From contig NZ_CP121261.1 in the NCBI RefSeq assembly GCF_029637605.1, positions 3,720,001-3,784,000 on the forward strand: a DNA stretch of 64,000 nt, in the 5' to 3' direction. Shown piece after piece: positions 10,747 to 19,624 of the stretch (position 1 is its first letter; each line of letters starts with the position of its first letter). The translations under genes were made by a program, and so were the position numbers. The notes beneath the pieces were generated by a model. That model made no database searches and was not told the DNA's origin. It saw only the letters and a program-made list of their open reading frames with translations. The DNA comes from Achromobacter spanius (lineage in GTDB: Bacteria; Pseudomonadota; Gammaproteobacteria; Burkholderiales; Burkholderiaceae_B).

Positions 10747-10758
10747 AGCGTATACGCT
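10747..10758. promoter_or_regulatory. perfect palindromic operator candidate upstream of the maleate isomerase gene
   Basis: AGCGTATACGCT is an exact 12-bp palindrome 52 bp upstream of the maleate isomerase start, within the 271-bp divergent nic promoter region. Palindromes of this size are typical MarR-family sites, and the only MarR gene in the window is the NicR/BpsR-like gene. Confidence 0.55.
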
Positions 10759-10809
10759 TCTTTTGAATTTATCGAAAACCCTAGGCCCGTCCCTTTTCAA
10801 GGCTTCTCC

Positions 10810-11586
10810 ATGACGAAGACATTCCGAATCGGCCAGATCGTTCCCAGCTCGAACACCACGATGGAAACCGAAGTGCCCGCCATGCTGACGGCGCATTCAT
10901 CGCTACGCCCCAGTGACCGCTTCACTTTCCATTCCAGCCGCATGCGCATGAAGAAGGTGCAAAAGGAAGAGCTGGCCGCCATGGACGCCGAAAGCGACCG
11001 CTGCGCGCTGGAACTCAGCGATGCGCGCGTCGACGTGCTGGGCTACGCCTGCCTGGTGGCCATCATGGCGATGGGGCGCGGCTACCACCGCGTGTCGCAA
11101 AAGCGCCTGACCGAGCGCACCGCTGAAAACGGCGCGTCGGCGCCCGTCATCACCAGCGCCGGCGCGCTGGTCGACGCGCTGCACGTCATGGGCGCGAAGA
11201 AGATTGCGCTGGTGGCGCCCTACATGATTCCGCTGACCGAACTGGTCATGGATTACATCGCCGCCGAAGGCTTTGAAATTGTGGACTGGCGGGCGCTGGA
11301 AATTCCCGACAACCTGGACGTGGGCCGCCACGACCCCGCCAAGCTGCCCGGCATCGTCGCCGGCATGAACGTGGCCGACGCCGACGTGATCGTGCTGTCC
11401 GCCTGCGTGCAAATGCCGTCGCTGCCCGCCGTCTCGCAAGTGGAAGCCGAAACCGGCAAGCCCGTGCTCACCGCCTCCATCGCCACCACCTACGCCATCC
11501 TGAAGGAACTGGGCATGGACCCGGTGGTACCCGGCGCCGGCGCCCTGCTCTCGGGCGCTTACCCCTATTCCAGGAACGCACAATGA
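10810..11586 (+). CDS. nicE: maleate cis-trans isomerase
   Basis: A 258-residue Asp/Glu racemase-superfamily enzyme that isomerises maleate to fumarate, the last step of the nicotinate route. The two catalytic cysteines of the superfamily are seen: Cys81 in GYACLVAIMAMG and Cys199 in LSACVQMPS. An SSNTTMETE stretch at 13-21 contributes the substrate-binding Asn. Length is normal for maleate isomerase. It is the first gene of the rightward operon, and its stop overlaps the start of nicD (ATGA). The palindrome AGCGTATACGCT upstream is the likely control site. Confidence 0.93.
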   Translation: MTKTFRIGQIVPSSNTTMETEVPAMLTAHSSLRPSDRFTFHSSRMRMKKVQKEELAAMDAESDRCALELSDARVDVLGYACLVAIMAMGRGYHRVSQKRLTERTAENGASAPVITSAGALVDALHVMGAKKIALVAPYMIPLTELVMDYIAAEGFEIVDWRALEIPDNLDVGRHDPAKLPGIVAGMNVADADVIVLSACVQMPSLPAVSQVEAETGKPVLTASIATTYAILKELGMDPVVPGAGALLSGAYPYSRNAQ

Positions 11587-12419
11587 CCCAAGTCGCCAGC
11601 ACCTACCTCTATGGCGGCCACGTGCACGCCAACGGCATCCGCCAGCACTACCTGCGCTATGGCGGCACGGCGGGCGAACGCGCCGGCCGCCCCGCCGTCA
11701 TCCTGATTCCCGGCATTACCAGCCCCGCCGTTACCTGGGGCTTTGTGGCTGAACACCTGGGCCGCCAGTTCGACACCTATGTGCTGGACGTGCGCGGCCG
11801 TGGCCTGTCGGCATCCGGCCCCGAGCTGGACTACGGGCTGGACGCGCAAGCCGCCGACGTCACGGCGTTCGCGCAGGCGCTAGGGTTGACGAACTACGCG
11901 CTGGTGGGCCATTCCATGGGCGGCCGCATCGCCGTACGCGCCGCGCGCAGCCAACCCGAAGGCCTGGCGCGTCTGGTCATCGTGGATCCGCCCGTCTCCG
12001 GCCCGGGCCGCCGCGCCTACCCGGCCAACCTGACGTGGTACGTGGATTCCATCCGACAAGCCACGCACGGCATGACCGCCGAAGCCATGCTGGCCTTCTG
12101 CCCCACCTGGACCGAAGCCCAGCGCCAGTTGCGCGCACAATGGCTGCACACCTGCTTTGAACCCGCCATCGTGCAGAGCTTTGAAGACTTTGGCCGCGAC
12201 GACATCCATGCCGATTTGCCCGCCATCAAGATTCCGCTGTTGTTGATGACCGCTGAAAAAGGCGGTGTGGTCGGCGACGACGACGTGGCCGAATGGCAGG
12301 GGCTGGCGCCGCAGACGCAGCACGTGCGCGTGCCCGGCGCGGGCCACATGATTCCTTGGGACAACGAAGCCGGCTTCTACGCGGCCTTTGGCGACTTCCT
12401 TGGCAGCAAGGTCGACTGA
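11583..12419 (+). CDS. nicD: N-formylmaleamate deformylase
   Basis: A 278-residue alpha/beta hydrolase that removes formate from N-formylmaleamate to give maleamate. The catalytic triad is visible: Ser111 in VGHSMGG, Asp135 in VIVDPP and His255 in GAGHMIPW. These are offset by exactly ten from the Ser101/Asp125/His245 triad described for Pseudomonas NicD, in keeping with a slightly longer N-terminus. The start overlaps the nicE stop by 4 bases, so translation is coupled. nicX follows after a 39-bp gap with its own GGAG-type site. Confidence 0.93.
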   Translation: MTQVASTYLYGGHVHANGIRQHYLRYGGTAGERAGRPAVILIPGITSPAVTWGFVAEHLGRQFDTYVLDVRGRGLSASGPELDYGLDAQAADVTAFAQALGLTNYALVGHSMGGRIAVRAARSQPEGLARLVIVDPPVSGPGRRAYPANLTWYVDSIRQATHGMTAEAMLAFCPTWTEAQRQLRAQWLHTCFEPAIVQSFEDFGRDDIHADLPAIKIPLLLMTAEKGGVVGDDDVAEWQGLAPQTQHVRVPGAGHMIPWDNEAGFYAAFGDFLGSKVD

Positions 12420-12458
12420 AACACCACTTCCTCAATCCGCTGATTCAAGGAGCCCGCC

Positions 12459-13532
12459 ATGTCCGTCAGCGATATCGATTTGATCCACGCCTGGAAGCAG
12501 GTGCTGACGCTGTCACGGCTTGAAGCCGGGCAGATCGTCACCGTGCTGACCGGCGCCGACACGCATCCGCAAACGCTGCGCTGCGCGATTGCCGCCGCCA
12601 CCGACCTGGGCGCCCGCGTCAACCGGCTGGACCTGCCGCCCGTCAACGCCGAAAAATCCATCAGCCGCGATGCGCTGGCCTACCTGGGCGCCACCCCGCT
12701 GACGGGCAACCCGGCCGCCATCGCGGCGCTTAACGCCAGCGACCTGGTGCTGGACCTGATGACGCTGCTGTTCTCGCCCGAGCAGCACGAAATCTTGCAG
12801 ACCGGCACCAAGATCCTGCTGGCCATCGAGCCACCCGAAGTGCTGTGCCGCCTGGTGCCCACCGAAGCCGACCGTGCGCGCGTGCAGGCTGCCGCGCGCC
12901 GGATTGAAGCGTCCAAGCAGATGCACATCACGTCGGCCGCTGGCACCGACCTGCGCTGCGAGCTGGGCGAATTCCCCGCTATTTCCGAATACGGTTTCGT
13001 GGACGAACCCGGCCGCTGGGACCACTGGCCCAGCGGCTTCGTGCTGACCTGGCCCAACGAAGGCCACAGCAATGGCCGCGTGGTGCTGGACCGGGGCGAC
13101 ATCCTGCTGCCCATGAAAGACTACGTGACCGACCCGATCGAACTGGTCATTGAAAACGGCTACGTCACCCGCATCAACGGCGGCTTGCAGGCCGACATCC
13201 TGAAGGAATACATGGCGGCGTACGAAGACCCCGAAGCCTATGCGGTGTCGCATATCGGCTGGGGCCTGCAACCGCGCGCGCAGTGGTCGATGCTGGCGCA
13301 CTACAACAAGGAAGCGCACATCGGCATGGACGCGCGCGCTTTCGAGGGCAATTTCCTGTGGTCCATGGGCCCCAACAATGAAGCGGGCGGCAGCCGCACC
13401 ACCGCCTGCCACATCGACATCCCCATGCGCCATTGCAGCGTGGCGCTGGACGGCCAGGCGGTCGTGACGCGCGGCGTGGTGCAAGACGAACCCGGCCTGG
13501 CGCACGCCGCCCGCCGCAAGGACAGCAAATGA
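12459..13532 (+). CDS. nicX: 2,5-dihydroxypyridine 5,6-dioxygenase
   Basis: A 357-residue Fe(II) ring-cleaving dioxygenase built on an M29-aminopeptidase-like fold. It opens 2,5-dihydroxypyridine to N-formylmaleamate. The iron ligands known for this family, His265, His318 and Asp320, are present at the same numbers (SHIGWG and CHIDIP). The start is preceded by CAAGGAGCCCGCC. The stop TGA overlaps the ATG of nicF, giving an ATGA junction. It lies in order with nicE, nicD and nicF, which take its product to fumarate. Confidence 0.95.
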   Translation: MSVSDIDLIHAWKQVLTLSRLEAGQIVTVLTGADTHPQTLRCAIAAATDLGARVNRLDLPPVNAEKSISRDALAYLGATPLTGNPAAIAALNASDLVLDLMTLLFSPEQHEILQTGTKILLAIEPPEVLCRLVPTEADRARVQAAARRIEASKQMHITSAAGTDLRCELGEFPAISEYGFVDEPGRWDHWPSGFVLTWPNEGHSNGRVVLDRGDILLPMKDYVTDPIELVIENGYVTRINGGLQADILKEYMAAYEDPEAYAVSHIGWGLQPRAQWSMLAHYNKEAHIGMDARAFEGNFLWSMGPNNEAGGSRTTACHIDIPMRHCSVALDGQAVVTRGVVQDEPGLAHAARRKDSK

Positions 13533-14215
13533 ACGCCTCAACCCAAACCATCCCCACCGACGCCGTCACGGGCGATATCTCCGCCTATTCACGCCAGGGC
13601 TTTGGCACGCCGCTGCCGCTGAAGGCGCCCTTTGGCTTGTTGATTGTCGATTTCGTCAACGGCTTCGCCGACCCCGCCGTGCTGGGCGGCGGCAATATTC
13701 CGGAGGCCATTGCGCAGACGCAGCATCTGCTGGCCCACGCGCGCGCCCAGGGATGGCCGGTGGCGCACAGCCGCATCGTGTTCTCGGACGACGATGCCGA
13801 CAGCAACATCTTCTGCCTGAAGGTGCCCGCCATGCTGGCCCTGAAAGAGCACAGCCACAACAGCGCCATCGTGCCCGAACTGGCCCCCGCGCCCGGCGAA
13901 TACGTGGTGCGCAAGAGCACCCCGTCCGCCTTCTTCGGCACCATGCTGGCGCCCTGGCTGGCGCAGCGCGGCGTGCAGACTTTGTTGGTGGCGGGCTGCG
14001 TCACCAGCGGCTGCGTGCGCGCCAGCGTGGTGGACGCCATGCAGGCAGGCTTTCGGCCGCTGGTGGTGTCGGACTGCTGCGGCGACCGCGCCCTGGGTCC
14101 GCACGACGCCAACCTGTTCGACATGGCGCAGAAGTACGCCGCCGTCATGCCCTTGGACCATGCGCTGGCCGAAACGCGCGCCTTGGTGGATGCCCCAGTG
14201 CCGGCCGCCCGCTAA
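13529..14215 (+). CDS. nicF: maleamate amidohydrolase
   Basis: A 228-residue isochorismatase-like cysteine hydrolase that converts maleamate to maleate plus ammonia. The Asp-Lys-Cys triad is visible as Asp41 (LIVDFVNGF), Lys129 (VVRKSTPSAF) and Cys162 (TSGCVRAS), the pattern shared by nicotinamidase and N-carbamoylsarcosine amidohydrolase. ATG 13529 is chosen because it overlaps the nicX stop and gives the usual family length; the reading frame is open further upstream but inside nicX. Nicotinate carbon ends as maleate, then fumarate through the isomerase. Confidence 0.93.
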   Translation: MNASTQTIPTDAVTGDISAYSRQGFGTPLPLKAPFGLLIVDFVNGFADPAVLGGGNIPEAIAQTQHLLAHARAQGWPVAHSRIVFSDDDADSNIFCLKVPAMLALKEHSHNSAIVPELAPAPGEYVVRKSTPSAFFGTMLAPWLAQRGVQTLLVAGCVTSGCVRASVVDAMQAGFRPLVVSDCCGDRALGPHDANLFDMAQKYAAVMPLDHALAETRALVDAPVPAAR

Positions 14216-14256
14216 CGGCGACATAATCCTCCACCAGCCCGACCCCTGCTTCCGTC

Positions 14257-16647
14257 ATGACCCTGCCCCCGCCCCACCACCTGCCTGGCGCGCTGCTCGC
14301 GCACCCCGACGCCTTGCTCGTGGTGCGCGAGCCCTCGGCGCCGCCCAAGCCGGCGCCGGGTCAGCCAGGCAGCGCGTCGGACTACGTGCAGGCCACGCCC
14401 GAGATCTTCATTGCCATCGTGCGCGATGCCGGCTTGGTGGCGGGCGACACGCCATCGCCCGGCTGGCGCGTGCTGGCCTTCAACGGCCACGTGGACCTGG
14501 GCACGGGCATCCGCACGTCGCTGGCGCAGATCGTTGCCGAAGAGCTGGACGTGCCGCTGTCGCGCCTGGACATGGTGCTGGGTCATACCAGCGCCGCGCC
14601 CAATCAGGGCCCGACCATCGCCAGCGCCAGCATCCAGATTTCCGCCGTGCCCTTGCGCCGCGCCGCCGCGCAAGCGCGCGAGCACTTGCTGATGCTGGCG
14701 GCGCGGCAATGGGACCTGCCGCGTGATGCGGTGCAAGTGCGCGATGGCGTGGTGCGGCCGATTGCGCGTTCCGAAGTGCAGCCTGAGATGCGGCCCGAGA
14801 TGCGGTCTGAGATGCAGCCCGAAATGCGGCCTGGGCCGCAGCTTGCAGCGCAGCCCACCCCCGACGACGATACACGCCAACTGCACTACGGCCAGTTGCT
14901 CGCCGGCCAGCACATCCGGCTGACCCTGGCGTCGCCCGACCAAGCCGTGCCCCTGAAGCCCGCCAGCGAATACCGCATCGTCGGCCAAGGCGTGGCGCGC
15001 GTGGACATACCCGCCAAGGCCACCGGAGAACTCAGCTTCGTGCATGACGTGCGCGTGCCCGGCATGCGCCATGGCCGCGTGATTCGACCGCCGCATCCGG
15101 GGCGCGACGCCGGCAGCTTCATCGGCCATTGCCTGATCGACGTGGACCGCGAGTCCGTCGCGCATCTGCCCGGCAACGTGCAGGTGGTGGTGCAAGGCGA
15201 CTTCGTTGGCGTGGTGGCCGATCGTGAAGAACAGGCCATTGCCGCGATGCGTGCGCTGAAGGTGCGCTGGAAGCCCGTGCCGCCCGCGCCCCAACTCGAC
15301 GACCTGGCCGCCGCCATCCGCGCGAACCCGGCCCAAGCACGGCCCCTGATCGAAGAAGGCGATGTGGATGCCGCCTGCACACAGGCCGCCACGCACTTGC
15401 GCCGCCGCTACGTCTGGCCCTATCAGATGCATGCGTCCATTGGCCCGTCTTGCGCCGTGGCCAACTTTACTGACGGCCGGCTCACCGTGTGGACCGGCAC
15501 GCAGAACCCGCACATGCTGCGCACCGATCTGGACCGGCTGCTGAACCTGGGCGAAGGCCAGATCGAGCTGGTCCGCCTGGAAGCCGCCGGCTGCTATGGC
15601 CGCAACTGCGCGGACGACGTCTGCGCCGACGCGGCCCTGCTGTCCATGGCCGTGGGCGCACCCGTACGCGTACAACTTACGCGCGAACAAGAACACCAGT
15701 GGGAACCAAAAGGCACCGGGCAGTTGATGGACGTGGCCGCCGCCATCGACGCGCAAGGCGAGTTGCTGGCGGTGGACTTTGCCGTGCGCTACCCGTCCAA
15801 CGATGCGCCGCTCTTGGCGCTGTTATTGACGGGCATCGTCTCCGGCGAGCCGCGTACGCTGGAAATGGGCGACCGCACCGCCGCGCCACCCTACCGCTAC
15901 AAAAACCGCCGCGTGGTCTGCCACGACATGCCGCCGCTGGTGCGCTCGTCGTGGTTGCGCGGTGTGTCGGCCTTGCCCAACTCCTTCGCGCATGACTGCA
16001 TGATCGACGAACTGGCCGAGGCCGCCGGCGCGGACCCGGTCGCGTATCGCTTGCGCAATCTGGACGATGCGCGCGCCATCGCGCTGATCGAAGCCACCGC
16101 CGCGCGGGCGCAGTGGCGCCCAGGTATGCCTGGCAGCCGTGGGAAGCCGGATGCCGATGGCCTCTTGCATGGCCGAGGCATCGCCTACGCACGCTATGTC
16201 CACAGCAAGTTCCCCGGCTTTGGCGCCGCCTGGGCCGCCTGGGTCATCGACCTGTGCGTGGACCCGACCACGGGGCGCGTGCGCGTGGAGCGGATGGTGG
16301 TCGGCCAAGACACCGGCATGATCGTCAACCCGGACGGCGTGCGCCACCAGATTCACGGCAACGTCATCCAGACGCTCAGCCGCTGCATGCTGGAAAAGGT
16401 GGTCTTTGATGAAGCGGGCGTCGCCAGCCGCGAATGGGGCGGCTACCCCATCATCGGCTTCAAGGATGTGCCCGCAATCGATGTGCTGCTGATGCCACGC
16501 CAAGACGAGCCGCCGATGGGCGCGGGGGAATCCGCGTCAGTACCCGGCCCCGCCGCCATCGCCAACGCCCTGTTCGACGCCACTGGCAAGCGCTTCTATG
16601 AAGCGCCCTTCACGCCGGAAGCCGTGCGCGCCGTGCTCGTGGCCTGA
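14257..16647 (+). CDS. nicB: nicotinate dehydrogenase catalytic molybdopterin subunit (xanthine dehydrogenase family)
   Basis: A 796-residue Mo-cofactor subunit without hemes, equivalent to the N-terminal two thirds of Pseudomonas NicB. The GHVDLGTGI loop near 76-84 and the catalytic MGAGE motif with Glu758 are intact, followed by GPAAIANALFDATG. It should hydroxylate nicotinate at C6 with NicA and the heme subunit encoded in the opposite operon. A PEMR/SEMQ-type repeat insertion lies at about 172-194. It follows nicF after 41 bp with xdhC 14 bp downstream. The symbol is shared with the fused Pseudomonas protein; this gene encodes only the Mo part. Confidence 0.82.
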   Translation: MTLPPPHHLPGALLAHPDALLVVREPSAPPKPAPGQPGSASDYVQATPEIFIAIVRDAGLVAGDTPSPGWRVLAFNGHVDLGTGIRTSLAQIVAEELDVPLSRLDMVLGHTSAAPNQGPTIASASIQISAVPLRRAAAQAREHLLMLAARQWDLPRDAVQVRDGVVRPIARSEVQPEMRPEMRSEMQPEMRPGPQLAAQPTPDDDTRQLHYGQLLAGQHIRLTLASPDQAVPLKPASEYRIVGQGVARVDIPAKATGELSFVHDVRVPGMRHGRVIRPPHPGRDAGSFIGHCLIDVDRESVAHLPGNVQVVVQGDFVGVVADREEQAIAAMRALKVRWKPVPPAPQLDDLAAAIRANPAQARPLIEEGDVDAACTQAATHLRRRYVWPYQMHASIGPSCAVANFTDGRLTVWTGTQNPHMLRTDLDRLLNLGEGQIELVRLEAAGCYGRNCADDVCADAALLSMAVGAPVRVQLTREQEHQWEPKGTGQLMDVAAAIDAQGELLAVDFAVRYPSNDAPLLALLLTGIVSGEPRTLEMGDRTAAPPYRYKNRRVVCHDMPPLVRSSWLRGVSALPNSFAHDCMIDELAEAAGADPVAYRLRNLDDARAIALIEATAARAQWRPGMPGSRGKPDADGLLHGRGIAYARYVHSKFPGFGAAWAAWVIDLCVDPTTGRVRVERMVVGQDTGMIVNPDGVRHQIHGNVIQTLSRCMLEKVVFDEAGVASREWGGYPIIGFKDVPAIDVLLMPRQDEPPMGAGESASVPGPAAIANALFDATGKRFYEAPFTPEAVRAVLVA
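14770..14845 (+). repeat. short in-frame repeat (PEMR/SEMQ units) in the Mo subunit
   Basis: Four to five degenerate 12-15-bp units around GAGATGCGGCC encode EVQPEMRPEMRSEMQPEMRP, a Met/Glu/Pro-rich loop between two parts of the Mo domain. It interrupts an otherwise ordinary family alignment. Confidence 0.65.
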
Positions 16648-16661
16648 CTGATACCGCGTCC

Positions 16662-17696
16662 ATGAGCGACATCAACATTCTGGTGCTGCGCCAAGCGCTT
16701 CAATGGCATCAGGCCGGCATGCCGGTGTGCTTGTTCACCGTGGCGCGCACCTGGGGCTCGTCTCCCCGGCCCGTGGGTTCCATCATGGCGATGAGCGCGC
16801 AAGGCAAGGTGGCGGGGTCCGTGTCGGGTGGCTGCATAGAAGACGATCTGGCCGACCGTATCCCGCACGTGGACCACGGCAACCCTGTGCCCGAGGTCTT
16901 GCGCTACGGCGTGCAGGCCGACGACGCCCGGCGCTTCGGCATACCCTGCGGCGGCACGATTGAGTTGGTCAGGGAATGCATCGGCGCGCATAGCCTGCTG
17001 CCGGAACTGCTGGATGCCTGTGTTCAACGGCGCTGCGTGACGCGCACGCTGAACCTGTCGTCCGGGCAGGTGACATTGCAAGCCCAGCCGCCCGACCGCG
17101 CGCTCAGGCTGGCCGACGCCACGCTGTCAGCCACCACGCTGATCACCCGCTTCGGCCCCACGGCACGTCTGATCGTAATTGGCGCGGGCGACACCAGCCG
17201 ATATCTGTGCCAGATCGCGTTGACGCTGGGGTTTGAAATCATCGTCTGCGACCCGCGTGAATCGCATCAAGAAAACGGACTGCAAGACCACTGGGAACAA
17301 GCCGGCATCACCTTCACGCGCGAAATGCCCGACGACCTGATTCTGCGCCTGCGGCCCGACGCACGCACCGCCGTCGTCGCCCTGACGCACGATCCCAAGC
17401 TGGATGACCTGGCGCTGATTGACGCTTTGCAGTCCGATGCGTTCTATATCGGCGCAATCGGTTCCCGCAAGAACAGCGACAAGCGCCGTGCGCGCTTGCG
17501 TGACTACTTCGACTTAAGCGAGGCCGAGCTGAACAAGCTGCATGGCCCCGCTGGCGTGTTCATCGGCAGCAAGACGCCCGCCGAAATCGCCTTGTCGATC
17601 ATGGCCGAAATGGTGGCCGCGAAAAACGGGGTGGACCAGCCACCCCTGCAAAACGTCTCCGACGGCAAGGCGCGGCTGGTGCGGGAAAGCGTCTAG
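16662..17696 (+). CDS. xdhC: XdhC/CoxI-family molybdenum-cofactor maturation protein
   Basis: A 344-residue XdhC-like chaperone. The N-terminal domain has the ARTWGSSPRPVGSIMA and SVSGGCIEDD signatures; the C-terminal half is a Rossmann domain (VIGAGDTSRYLCQIA, about 169-183). Family members bind Mo cofactor, help sulfurate it and load it into xanthine-dehydrogenase-type enzymes. Here the client is most likely the adjacent Mo subunit, whose stop is 14 bp upstream. It ends the rightward nic operon and runs tail-to-tail into the GAF-domain gene with a 4-bp overlap. Confidence 0.9.
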   Translation: MSDINILVLRQALQWHQAGMPVCLFTVARTWGSSPRPVGSIMAMSAQGKVAGSVSGGCIEDDLADRIPHVDHGNPVPEVLRYGVQADDARRFGIPCGGTIELVRECIGAHSLLPELLDACVQRRCVTRTLNLSSGQVTLQAQPPDRALRLADATLSATTLITRFGPTARLIVIGAGDTSRYLCQIALTLGFEIIVCDPRESHQENGLQDHWEQAGITFTREMPDDLILRLRPDARTAVVALTHDPKLDDLALIDALQSDAFYIGAIGSRKNSDKRRARLRDYFDLSEAELNKLHGPAGVFIGSKTPAEIALSIMAEMVAAKNGVDQPPLQNVSDGKARLVRESV

Positions 17697-18238
17697 ACGC
17701 TGTCCAGCCCCGCCCGGTCCACCGCTGCCGCCGCGGCTTGCGCGGCCTGCGTTTCCTCGATGAAGACGGGCGCGCACAATCCCGCCACCAACGCCGCCAG
17801 ATCGCGATCAGCATGGTCATACGCCTTGCGGCCGGCCAGCAGGTTCAGCGATCCAATCACCCGGCCCTGATAGCGCACCGGAATATTGAACGCGGAATGC
17901 AGCCCGCGCTCGATCAGCATCGGCGCTTCGGAAAACACCGAGCGCACGTCGTCCTCGTTGCTGGCGACGTATAACTGGCCTTCTTCCAGCACATGACGCG
18001 ACCACGGTCCGTTGCCCGTGGCCTTGAAGCCGCCCAGCGGGCTGATGCTTTCATTGGAGGTATACAGCCGCTTCATCAGCCGATGTTCTTCCAGATACAG
18101 CAAGGCGGTGAATAGCTGGTGCCCGAAGGCCTCTTCCAGCATGGCCGACACCACCTGCCATTGCGCGGCGCGGTCACCGGCTTGCGCCAAGGCGCGCGCA
18201 TGCGCCGCCCAGGGCGCCAACGTGGATGCTTGCGTCAT
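17693..18238 (-). CDS. GAF domain-containing protein
   Basis: A 181-residue protein consisting almost entirely of one GAF domain (LLYLEEHRLMKRLYTSNE through SAFNIPVRYQGRVIGSLNLL). GAF domains bind small aromatic or cyclic ligands; stand-alone GAF proteins next to catabolic genes are usually of unknown function. It has no output domain. Its start overlaps the stop of the MFS gene (TGATG), so it belongs to the amidohydrolase-MFS-GAF operon and might sense or sequester the transported compound. The Ala-rich tail is low complexity. Confidence 0.75.
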   Translation of the reverse strand: MTQASTLAPWAAHARALAQAGDRAAQWQVVSAMLEEAFGHQLFTALLYLEEHRLMKRLYTSNESISPLGGFKATGNGPWSRHVLEEGQLYVASNEDDVRSVFSEAPMLIERGLHSAFNIPVRYQGRVIGSLNLLAGRKAYDHADRDLAALVAGLCAPVFIEETQAAQAAAAAVDRAGLDSV

Positions 18239-19590
18239 CAGTGAATCGCCTCAAGCACCACGCCGCGCGTGTTCTTGCCGAAGAACAGAATGCCCAACCC
18301 GCCCACCATCAAGATGGCCGTCATCATGGCGAACACACCGGCAAAGCCCAGCACCGGATACGCCACGCCCACAATGGTGGGCGATGCAATCGACCCAATC
18401 CGCGCAAAGGCCGATGCCGCGCCCATGCCGGTTGCCCGGATCGACGTCGGGTAGATCTCGGCGGTATAGGTGTACTGGCCCGCAATCACTCCATTCATGC
18501 CGAACGACAGCAGCATGCTCAACATGATGATCTGCTGCTCGCCGCTGGCCAGCGCCAGGCCCAATGCAGACAGGCACGACAACAGCATGTACGCCAGAAT
18601 CGTGTACTTGCGGCCGATCTTGTCGTTGAAGTACGCGGCGGAGAAATAGCCGGGAATCTGCGACAGATAGATCAGGATGGTGTACGAAAAGCTCTTGGTG
18701 ATGGTGAAGCCGCGCTCGACCAGCAAGCTGGGAATCCACACCAGGAAGGCGTAGTAGCAGAACAGCACGGTGATCCAGAACACCCACACCAGCACCGTCG
18801 TGCCCAGATAGGTTTTCGAGAACAGGGACGTCAGCTTTTCCATCGCGCTTTGCGGGTTTTCCGCGGCGGTGGCGGCACGGCGCGTGGCAACGGGCTTGGG
18901 CAAGGGCCGGCCCAGCTTTTGCTGCACTTCGGCTTCAATAGCCGAGCAGATGCGGTCGGCTTCGGCGGTCTGGCCGGTGTGCTCCAACCAACGCGGCGAC
19001 TCGAACAGCGACTTGCGCCACCACAGCAGGAACACCACCGGGACGGACGCGATGATCATGATCCAGCGCCAGCCGTCATCGCTCATGGGAACAATGAAGT
19101 ACCCCAGCAACGCCGACAATACGAAGCCAAACGAGAAGAAACCCGCCAGCGCGCCCGTGAAGCGGCCACGATATTTGCTGCTGACGAACTCCGCCAAATA
19201 CGGCGCAATGATGGCGCCTTCCGCGCCCATGCCGATGCCGGCGATCATGCGCAGGATGTAGAACTCGTGGTAGTTGCGAGCGAAGGCGTTGATGAACGTG
19301 GCCACGCAGAACAGCATCAAGGCCCACATCATGATCTTCTTGCGGCCGTAGCGGTCGCCCAGAATGCCCGAGAACAGCGCGCCCACCAGGAAGCCCACGT
19401 AGGTGCTGCTGGCAATCCAGCCGATCTCGCCGGTGGACAGGCCCCATTGCGTGCGCAAGGACGGGATGATGAACGCGATGATGCCGGCGTCCAGTGCTTC
19501 AAACGCCAGCCCCAGGCCGCCGATCATCAGCAAGCGGAAATGGAAGCTGGAAAACGGTAGCCGCTCCAGGCGGTCCGATACGGAATACAT
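18238..19590 (-). CDS. MFS transporter (sugar porter / aromatic acid:H+ symporter group)
   Basis: A 450-residue, 12-TM carrier. Motifs include GILGDRYGRKKIMM after TM2 and GIGMGAEGAIIAPYLAEF in TM4, with a hydrophilic loop in the middle, as in niacin/nicotinate-type and aromatic acid carriers. It lies between an amidohydrolase and a GAF protein in one operon, so it probably imports the amidohydrolase substrate. Proximity to the nic genes leaves a nicotinate-amide or pyridine conjugate possible, but nothing in the sequence shows the substrate. Confidence 0.8.
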   Translation of the reverse strand: MYSVSDRLERLPFSSFHFRLLMIGGLGLAFEALDAGIIAFIIPSLRTQWGLSTGEIGWIASSTYVGFLVGALFSGILGDRYGRKKIMMWALMLFCVATFINAFARNYHEFYILRMIAGIGMGAEGAIIAPYLAEFVSSKYRGRFTGALAGFFSFGFVLSALLGYFIVPMSDDGWRWIMIIASVPVVFLLWWRKSLFESPRWLEHTGQTAEADRICSAIEAEVQQKLGRPLPKPVATRRAATAAENPQSAMEKLTSLFSKTYLGTTVLVWVFWITVLFCYYAFLVWIPSLLVERGFTITKSFSYTILIYLSQIPGYFSAAYFNDKIGRKYTILAYMLLSCLSALGLALASGEQQIIMLSMLLSFGMNGVIAGQYTYTAEIYPTSIRATGMGAASAFARIGSIASPTIVGVAYPVLGFAGVFAMMTAILMVGGLGILFFGKNTRGVVLEAIH

Positions 19591-19624
19591 GGTGAAGATT
19601 TCCGGAAGTAAGAGTGAAGGAACG